This document shows, in pieces, positions 56,900-64,000 of a stretch of 64,000 nt of DNA. This DNA comes from Litsea cubeba. Taxonomy: Eukaryota; Streptophyta; Magnoliopsida; Laurales; Lauraceae. How positions within the stretch are numbered: the stretch's first letter is position 1; each line of letters starts with the position of its first letter. The translations under genes were made by a program, and so were the position numbers. The notes under the pieces were generated by a model. It made no database searches. It worked only from the letters and a program-made list of their open reading frames with translations, and was not told the DNA's origin. The DNA lies in the NCBI GenBank assembly GCA_012931725.1, contig WHSA01001345.1, forward strand, positions 62,001 to 126,000, read 5' to 3'.

Positions 56900-57470
56900 G
56901 GGTTCGGGCCTGGATTGGACTGTTTGTGGGCCAGATTTTTAAGGGCTTTCTTGGGCCTGATTCAGGCCAATCTTTGGGCCATTTCAAGACCTGATGTGGG
57001 TTAGTTTAGGGCCTGTTAGTGGGCTGTTTTAGAATTTGTTGGTGGGCCTGTTTTATGGTTAGTTTGGGTTGGTTTTAAAACTTGTTCCTTGGACCATTTA
57101 AGGACTAGTTGTGGACTGTTTTTAAATTTGCTTTGTGGGCCTGTTTGAAGTTAGTTGGGCTGTTTTTAAGAATCGTTTTGTAGGCCATTTAAGGATTTGT
57201 TTTGGACTGTTTTTAAATCTGTTTCGTGGGCTTGGTTAAGGTTCAGTTCTAGGATGTTTTAAAAGTCAGTTTTGTGGACCATTCAAGTGTGGTTTTGGGC
57301 CGTTTTAAGGTTTGTATTATGGGCCATCTTAAGATTTGTCTTGGGCTGTTTTGAAAACTCGTTTTGTGGGCCATTTAAGAGTAGTTTTTGGACTGTCATT
57401 TGGGACTGTTTTGGACTCGGTTTAAGGCCAACTATGGGCCTGTTTTAATGAGATTTGAGATTATTTGTGA
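56900..57470. repeat. Diverged GGGCC minisatellite
   Basis: About ten imperfect units of 55-60 bp with a TTTGTGGGCC, ATTTAAGG, TTGG, CTGTTTTTAA pattern. No coding meaning is apparent. Confidence 0.6.
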
Positions 57471-60469
57471 TACTCGGAAATTTGTGAAATGGGAATGATG
57501 TGAGAATGAGTGCATGTGAAATTACCTGGGAACCGTTCGGGTCTTAATGCGCACTTATCATTTAAATATTATGGATTTTCATTGGCATCAAACGCACTTT
57601 TTATTAATTAATGTTTAAAGGTTAAATGTGCATTGAGATGGTCCCTTGGTAAGTCATTAAGTCATTCTCCACTGTCCATTCCATTTCAAGTCAGACTATG
57701 TATTTGTGTTTGTATTTGTATTTACATTCTTTGGTAAACTAATTTAAATAGCATCGGTGATTTGCTATAAAATCATGTGTTTTCCCATGTTCGAAAGGGT
57801 TGACCGTATGATTTTATACAAATCACCTTGATGCGTATTTGAACGGTTTATCATAGATATTCGTGTGTTTTTCTCCGATTCGATTTGAAAAGAGATTGAA
57901 TTATGTTTGTCACATTCGGGATTTCTTCGATGAGATTATTGTTTTGATAAGACTCGTATTTGAAAATAAAACCTCGAGGCAAGACGGGGCCAGAGCTATG
58001 TGGTGCGAGCCCATGAGCCAAAGAGGCTATGATTTCCGAAAACAAAACCCCGAGGCAAGACGGGGCCAGAGCTATGTGGTGCGAGCCCCTGAGCCAAAGG
58101 GATCAGTATTATGTTAGGTTTGTATCAGTTTGAGTTTTGAAACTAAAGGCACCACTAGGCTTAGGTCACCTTGTCGGGCTGATCACCCGGCTTGGGATCT
58201 TTACTTTGTCCGCCAGCTGCAGCTTGGATTCTGTCTGTACCGACCATGGCAACGGTAATTATCTGCCGGTCCCATTTGTATGGCTACGGGTCTGATACTT
58301 TGATCTGCCGGTCCCATTTGTATGGCTACGGTTCTGATCCTCTGTTTAGTACCACGTTCAGTGGCTACGCTCTGTCTGCTCTTATCACTTCGGTAATAGG
58401 AGGATTTAGCTATTGTGGTCGCCTAGGTTTTATCCGCATATTACTTTAGTTTATGATTATTGTTGGTTATGCTTTCTATGCTTTGATTTGTTTAATGTTT
58501 ACAATATCGACCTTTATCGTATTGTTTCTACTATTCAGTTTTTAAATGTATTTCCAATTATTAAATGCTTTGCTTAGGTGGTCATCTTTTCGAGACATTT
58601 ATGCTTTAGAGACTGTTCGTTTATTGCTTTGATATTCATGTTCGGTCTTTCGATCGTCTTATCGTGATTTATTGTTATTATTGTTTAGACTCTTCATTTG
58701 GTTTTACGATGATTTCGTCAGGTTTATGTATGTTCTTTTATTTCATATTACTTGATTATTTGCTTGCCAGACCGTCGTGTCTGACCCCTTTTGTTTGGTG
58801 CCAGTTTCTTCTCTTTCTGTTTGTAGGTGTTTGATCAGAGGAGGCGGTGGGACCGCCGGTCTGACGTGAGAGGCTGCCCGTTGATGTCATTTAGATGTCA
58901 AGTTTGGCACCGGAGTTCGTATCAAACCTTTGAGGGTAGTATTTCTGTTTAGTTGGTTATATTGTTGTATGGCTTTATCAGCCTTTTTCTTTTGGGGTTT
59001 GTAATTAAGACATTTGTTAATTGTAATCTGAATATGCGGGAAATAATAGATTTGTTACTACCAGCTCAGTGTGTTGTGATTTATGGTTTATGCCAGTCTT
59101 ATTATGAGATGGCTTTATGACATTGGTTGCGTACGACACGGAACCCGATGGCCACGGATTCCGAGTCGTAACACCATGGTTAGCTTCCGCGAAAAATATA
59201 CTCTGATTGTGTTGGCATGTGATTATCCTCATTCACGCGGATCTTGGGAACTATAACAAAAAGTTTCAATTTATTCCAAATTTTGCACCCCGAGATCGGT
59301 TCGCTGCAGGTCCCGGTTTCGGGGCGTGACACAAAGCGCACAAAGTAGGGCTTTAAATAGGGGAGGAATAACTCCAACAGGTGAGAGACTTCATCTTCCT
59401 CCCTGCATCGCCTGCACACGCCCACTTCATCTTCTTCCCTGCATCGCCTGCATGCGCCCCTGCACCGCTCTTCTTCTTTTCCTTCTTCTCCTTTCTTTTC
59501 TTCTTCCCCTTCTCTCGCTGCACTCCTCCACCTGCAAGCCCTGCGTAGCACCCTCTTTTCTTCTCCTCTTTTTTTCTTTCCCATCTCCTTTTCTTTATTT
59601 CATTTCTTTTTTTCTCTTCCTTTCGCCACCTTCTCCTCTTTCTCTCCTTCTTGCACGCCTGGTACACCTCCACTTCGCCATTCACTCACCGCACCACCTT
59701 CCAGCCACAACACCCACCTGCACGCCCCATCTTTTCTTTCTTTCTTTCTTTCTTTCTTCCTCTTCTATCTTTCTCCCCTGCACACCGCCTGCACGCCCCA
59801 TCTTTTCTTCCTTTCTTTCTTTCTTCCTCTTTCCCCTCCTTCTTCTTCTCCCTACACCTACACCCCAAGCACAGCCACAACACCCACCTGCATGCCCTCT
59901 CTTTTCTTTTTCTTCTTTCTCTTCTCTCTCTCCCCACCTGCACAACACACTGCACCTCTTCTTTTTCTTTGTTTCCTTTTCTTTCTTCTCTTTCTTTTCT
60001 TTCCCCCATCTTCACTGCACTCCACTCGCACCACCCTCTCTTTCTTCTTCTTTCTTCTTTTTTTTTCCTTTCTCTCTTCTTCTTCTTCCCCTCACAGCCC
60101 TTGCACCTCTCACCTTCACACACACCGTACTATCACACTCTTTCTTTCTCTTCTTCTTCTCCCTAAACCAGCACCTGCACGCTGCTACACTCCCTTTCCT
60201 CTCTTCCCTCTCTTCCCCTCTTCCTCCTCTTTCTTCTTCCACTACACTACACCGGTGCACTTCCTCTCTTCTTCCCTTCACAGTACCTGTTGCACCCATT
60301 TCAGCCCTCTCCCTCACAACAGCACCTTGCCGCACACCACACCTGCTGCACCCACTTCACCTACACTCCACCCTCGCTCGCCTCCATCACACACACGGCC
60401 TGCACCACACCTGTGCACCCACATGCACCCACGCACAGTGTCGCACGCGCATCTGCTGGGCCACATAAT

Positions 60470-62351
60470 CCTCCTCCAAAACCAACCCACCAACCATTTA
60501 AACCCACATTCTCAACCACTTACCCGAACTGACCCACTTTCACAAGCCCATTTCAGAACCCACTCTTCCAAATCGAACCATACATGCATACTTGAGATTC
60601 TATTTTTTTTTTAGGCTTAATTCTCCATTTATCTTATGCCTCATTATTCATGCGTAAATTATGCCCATGCATTAAACCTGCCCATGCAATTTAATTTTTT
60701 TTTAGGTCTTTATTTATTTTGAGTTATCCCTAATTTATGTGTCAAACATTGCATTAAAACATGCCCATGCATCTAACCTGCCCATGCAACATATAACTTA
60801 GTTGCGTTTTTGTTTCTTATTTTTTTAGATTAAATTAAGCATTGCATAATCATAAAAACTAAAAGAATAAAAACAGAAAAGAACCAAAAAATAGAATTCC
60901 AAGTATTCGATTAATTAAAACAATTAAGTTGGGTTTAATAATTAATTTCCTTCTCCTCCCCTCCCCTCATTAGGATTACGGAATCTAATTAAAAAATTCT
61001 AAATCGGCTAGGTTAATTGATGAATAAAATTAGCAATTTATTTCCTTCTCCTCATTCCCTTTCATTAGGATTAGAAAAATTAGTTTAGGAGATTTAGGAT
61101 TTAAAAATAAACCAAAAATAAAATAAAAATAAAAACCCAAAATACCAAAAACAAAGTAAAAGATATTAACATACACAAATATTAATAAATTGGAGTTAGA
61201 AATCAAATAATGTTAGCCTGACCAGGTCAGACCCTAGACCCAGATCTTAGGTCTCTCCCTAGCCAGGTTAGACTACCTTTAGTTTCTCTCATTTTAATAA
61301 GTTAGGTCCCATCACTCTTCCTGTTCTGTTAGGGAATTAGGAAAGCTGATGTGGGCGGTCTAGGACCTTAGGTTAAGGTTAATCCGATGATCAGTAACAA
61401 AGCATTAATTACGTAAATCCAAGTAAATCCCCTAGTTAGGCCCTTCTAGCCCCATATCAAAAATCCATAAAAAACTATAAAACCAATAAAATAAACCCAA
61501 AAGATTTTCCTTTATTTCTTCCCTACCCTCAGGTGCCAGATATTTAATCGAACTTAATGATAAAAGAAAATGAAGAACTGACTTCTAAAATTGAATAAAT
61601 GAGAATGACGAGATGAGATGAGTGATTTCACACACACTTTTACTTCGGCCCATCGGCCACCCTTAAACAATCACAGCCATCGGCCACCCCTAAAACAAAC
61701 ACTGGCCCATCGGCCACCTCCAATCAATTACGGCCCACCGGCCTTTCATTTTTATCACTCGTGTATCGCACACGAAAACACAGAAATCACAAGTCAAAAT
61801 CTCATTTTGCATCATCATTTTGATTTGAAAAGTCAGCCTTTAAACCTTATTTTGCCAAGGGATCTGAAGGGGTTACCCGGGAACAGGGCCAATCCTCTTC
61901 TTAAATATTTGGCACCTCCCCCCATTTATTTTCTTTATTTAGTTACTTTATTTTACTTGGATTTATTATGATTATGCTGTGTGAGGATTAACCTTTTTCT
62001 GGATTTCTACTCATGACCCTGAATTGACCTTATATTAAAAAGACCAAAGAGACCCAAATTAATGTGACAGGACAACCGTCGTGTGTTGCCGGCAGCACAT
62101 TAGACGAGAGAAGAACCCACCCACTTATTTTCTCCCCACATTTCTTCGACTTTCGTCGAAGAATGGTGTTTCGGCCGTATCCATAGCTGGCGATCGTGAT
62201 CCATTGATTTTGAGGATAGTCGGAATCCTCATTTTCGATGCAAAAATTTAAAAAGCATGCATAGATGAATAGAGATTTTCCCACGTAAAATGCAAAATTC
62301 CCCTTTCTTTCCTTTTTTTTTTTGGGGGGGGGTCAAAATTCACATCCGACA
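60470..62351. other. 3' part of the outer LTR, no gene
   Basis: Includes short direct repeats (TGCCCATGCATTAAACC-like at 60,661, 60,683 and 60,762; TTTCCTTCTCCTC at 60,946 and 61,041; CGGCCCATCGGCCACC-like at 61,648-61,740). No protein similarity recognised. Confidence 0.45.
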
Positions 62352-62356
62352 GTTAC

Positions 62357-63300
62357 CTGTAACTCCTACAACATATTACATATGTAATTATTTGCAAAGA
62401 AGTCAACACACCAGGATTCTGAGTACTAGTTGCAAAACTATCTTTAGAAACAAGTGACTCAATCATACCTGAGGTCCCTTTCTTTGGCAAAAAATCTGGA
62501 CAATTACTCTTCCAATGTCCTTTCTTACCACAGTGGAAACACTTTCCTTTTGCTCCCGTATCCTTGAACTTGGCCACAGCACTAGTAGAACCATTCTCCA
62601 CCTTAGGACCTTTGATGACTGATTTCTTCTTGCTATCCTGGTCTTTGCCTTTCAGCTTGGACCTAGCAAATGACTTTTCTGTCATGAGGGCAGTTGGTCT
62701 TTTCTTCATGATTTCCTCAAACACTACCAGCTGGCGAGACAGCTCAGCTATGGTCATTTCCAATTTATTATAATTGATCTCGAAATGTTTGAATGAGTCC
62801 GGTAGTGATTGAATGATCATGTCGATCTACGATTCTGTATCAATCGTAGCCCCCAGTACATCTAACTCATTCAATGCCAATATCATTTTTAATAAATGTT
62901 TTTGTACTGGGGTTCCCTCAGCCATCTTAGTCTTTATTAACACTTTCATAGCAGCCTACCTAGCAGGCCTGACCTGTTCTGCAAACATCTCCTTTAAGTT
63001 TGATATAATATCGTATGCTGACTTATAGGATTGATGTTGATCTTGCAAAACACTAGAGATGGATGCCTGGATAAAACATCTGGCCATCTCATTATCTTTG
63101 GTCCACTTGGTGTAAAGGTCTTTCACATCCTGTGGTGTATCAGGCTAAGGCTCATGAAGGGAGGGTATGGTAAGAACATATTTGCATCCTGAAGCTGTCA
63201 GGATAATATTCAGGTTCCTTTTCTAGTCTACATAGTTGGATTCCATCAACTTGTTCTGGTTGAGGATGGTCGCAAGTGGATTGAAAGTATTCAAATTCAT
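62357..63300 (-). pseudogene. Copia gag with CCHC zinc knuckle
   Basis: Minus-strand frame from ATG 63,300. It shows the UBN2-type Copia gag: FNPLATILNQNKLMESNYVD, then TASGCKYVL, DNEMARCFIQASISSVLQ, and MIIQSLPDSFKHFEINYNKL. The zinc knuckle CFHCGKKGHWKSNC (C-x2-C-x4-H-x4-C) is intact near 62,540. Four in-frame TAG codons interrupt it (63,225; 63,147; 62,958; 62,829, first base on the minus strand). The protease active-site region follows and is broken at 62,356 by the LTR insertion; the frame resumes at 54,079. Gag would form the virus-like particle and bind RNA. Confidence 0.9.
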
Positions 63301-64000
63301 GCTGAATAAATAAAGCACATAACCATACATTCAATTAAACAAATATAAATGACATTGGGTTTAGTATTCTACCAAATTCATATGGGAATCCTCATAAGCA
63401 CTGAATTTAGAATACATCGGAATCCCAATCCCTTAGGGCATGCCTCCTGGGGGAGTGCGAATGTCCTTGGATTGGTGCGGATCAAAGTTTGACAAAATTG
63501 GAATTAAGACTAACTATCCATGATCCCCATCATTCATTATCATCTAGGTATCTCATACCAAATAATGTATGACTCTCGATTTGCTTTGGTTTCTAAAATA
63601 CATGAGGCAAATCCTAGAGGATACTACATCATTATTTTAGTTAAGTGTGACCCACCAACTAGTATTGCATGACAACCGGTGTGAGCAGCTCCTCTTAGGG
63701 GAGTAAGCCCCCACCCCGTCTCATCAACACTATCCATAGGAGATCCATATCTAGTAACCAGACAAGTAAAAGCCCTCCGAAGGAACGACTACACTCTTGG
63801 TGGCGCGAGGCTAATACTTTCCTTACAATGGACCTATGGTGGAAAACCATGGCGATTTATCAATTTAAATGCCCCGCTCCCACTTAATATTTTAGAATTG
63901 AGGATTTCCTTTAAGGTATTAGGGCCCACATATACAAATATATGAATCATCAAATCACCTCATCATATGATCTAAGATTGGTTCCAAGTCAAGTTATTTT
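63301..64000 (-). mobile_element. Copia 5' leader / LTR-side sequence
   Basis: Upstream of gag on the minus strand. Non-coding, with phrases such as CCCACCCCGTCTCATCAACAC-type (quoted in part) seen in leaders of Copia elements. No LTR end is identifiable before the window stops. Confidence 0.35.

Larger units (their letters stand above)
55351..59331 (+). mobile_element. Solo LTR of Tekay/Del type, nested
   Basis: Runs from TGTAAGATCCCGACCCC to GGTTTCGGGGCGTGACA, 3981 bp, flanked by the exact duplication CAAAG (55,346-55,350 and 59,332-59,336). The ends and the great length suit LTRs of Tekay/Del chromoviruses (Ty3/gypsy). A TATA box lies at 55,851 (TATAAAACCC). No primer-binding site or internal LTR copy was found. 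The downstream part holds a palindrome array (56,746-56,880), a GGGCC-rich minisatellite (56,900-57,470), a 77-bp duplication (57,963-58,110) and a 42-bp duplication (58,258-58,342). Confidence 0.72.
54080..62351 (+). mobile_element. LTR element (probable solo LTR) inserted in Copia
   Basis: Begins TGTAGACACCTC and ends CATCCGACA, flanked by the exact 5-bp duplication GTTAC (54,075-54,079 and 62,352-62,356). Minus the nested LTR it is about 4.29 kb. No gag-pol coding sequence and no internal LTR boundary, primer-binding site or polypurine tract are seen, so a long solo LTR is likelier than a full element. A TATA-like TTTAAATAG (59,352) precedes a long CT-rich leader (59,380-60,330). Removing it with one duplication copy brings the two Copia halves into one frame. 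Confidence 0.75.

Noticed and set aside
59326..60468. 380-codon plus-strand open frame
   Set aside because: Low-complexity CT-rich sequence giving runs of Ser, Phe, Leu and Pro; other frames and the minus strand are open too. It lies in the leader of an LTR. Length comes from composition.
1..64000. tRNA, rRNA and organelle DNA
   Set aside because: Looked for cloverleaf A/B boxes and conserved rRNA words; found only primer-binding-site matches to tRNA-Met in the TRIM.

Overview
The window reads as nuclear DNA of a flowering plant: spliced GT-AG gene fragments, AT-rich spacers, plant-only families (plant mobile domain, PPR, Katydid-type TRIM, MULE with OTU domain) and dense nested transposons. 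I cannot place it to genus. No intact, clearly functional host gene is visible; every recognisable host gene is partial or carries a stop. No rRNA, tRNA or CRISPR array was seen.

Layout. 0-1 kb: N-terminal piece of a PPR gene (minus). 1.65-5.68 kb: a non-autonomous Helitron filled with about 15 copies of the palindrome GTGGGCCCCAC. 7.3-16.5 kb: two patches of a CACTA-like repeat family whose outer ends are inverted, bracketing a decayed glucose-6-phosphate 1-epimerase gene (minus). 17.7-19.6 kb: two inverted-repeat elements and a CDC20 WD40 fragment. 19.6-20.8 kb: Copia LTR remnant.

21,178-36,723: one 15.5-kb Mutator-like element (MULE) with an exact 9-bp target duplication (AAAACCCTT). It carries a transposase/SWIM/OTU gene (plus) and, convergent to it, a plant-mobile-domain (PMD) gene (minus). 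A Katydid-like TRIM with exact CTGCA duplications sits near its left end. The middle of the transposase gene is replaced by remains of Ty3/gypsy elements of one family: a complete LTR plus polypurine tract, an antisense PMD gene with its own TATA box, and a second LTR in the opposite orientation. The MULE lies about 95 bp upstream of the start codon of a conserved plant gene fragment.

38-43 kb: a second gypsy element of the same design (LTR and polypurine tract on the minus strand, antisense Transposase_28-like gene on the plus strand). 43.4-44.7 kb: Copia 3' end and LTR. 46.4-47.8 kb: the first exons of a cytosolic malate dehydrogenase gene. 47.8-50.2 kb: a 2.4-kb inverted repeat (arms about 760 bp) whose loop holds a row of about seven TTCGAAC-type hairpins. 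51.2-53.2 kb: a further copy of the gypsy LTR. 53.2-63.3 kb: a Copia gag-pol (minus), split by an LTR element (54,080-62,351, duplication GTTAC), itself split by a probable solo LTR (55,351-59,331, duplication CAAAG).

The genes do not form a pathway. The story is a stack of transposons, datable by nesting and target duplications, in which many stops are TAG where the family has CAG, as expected of long CHG methylation.
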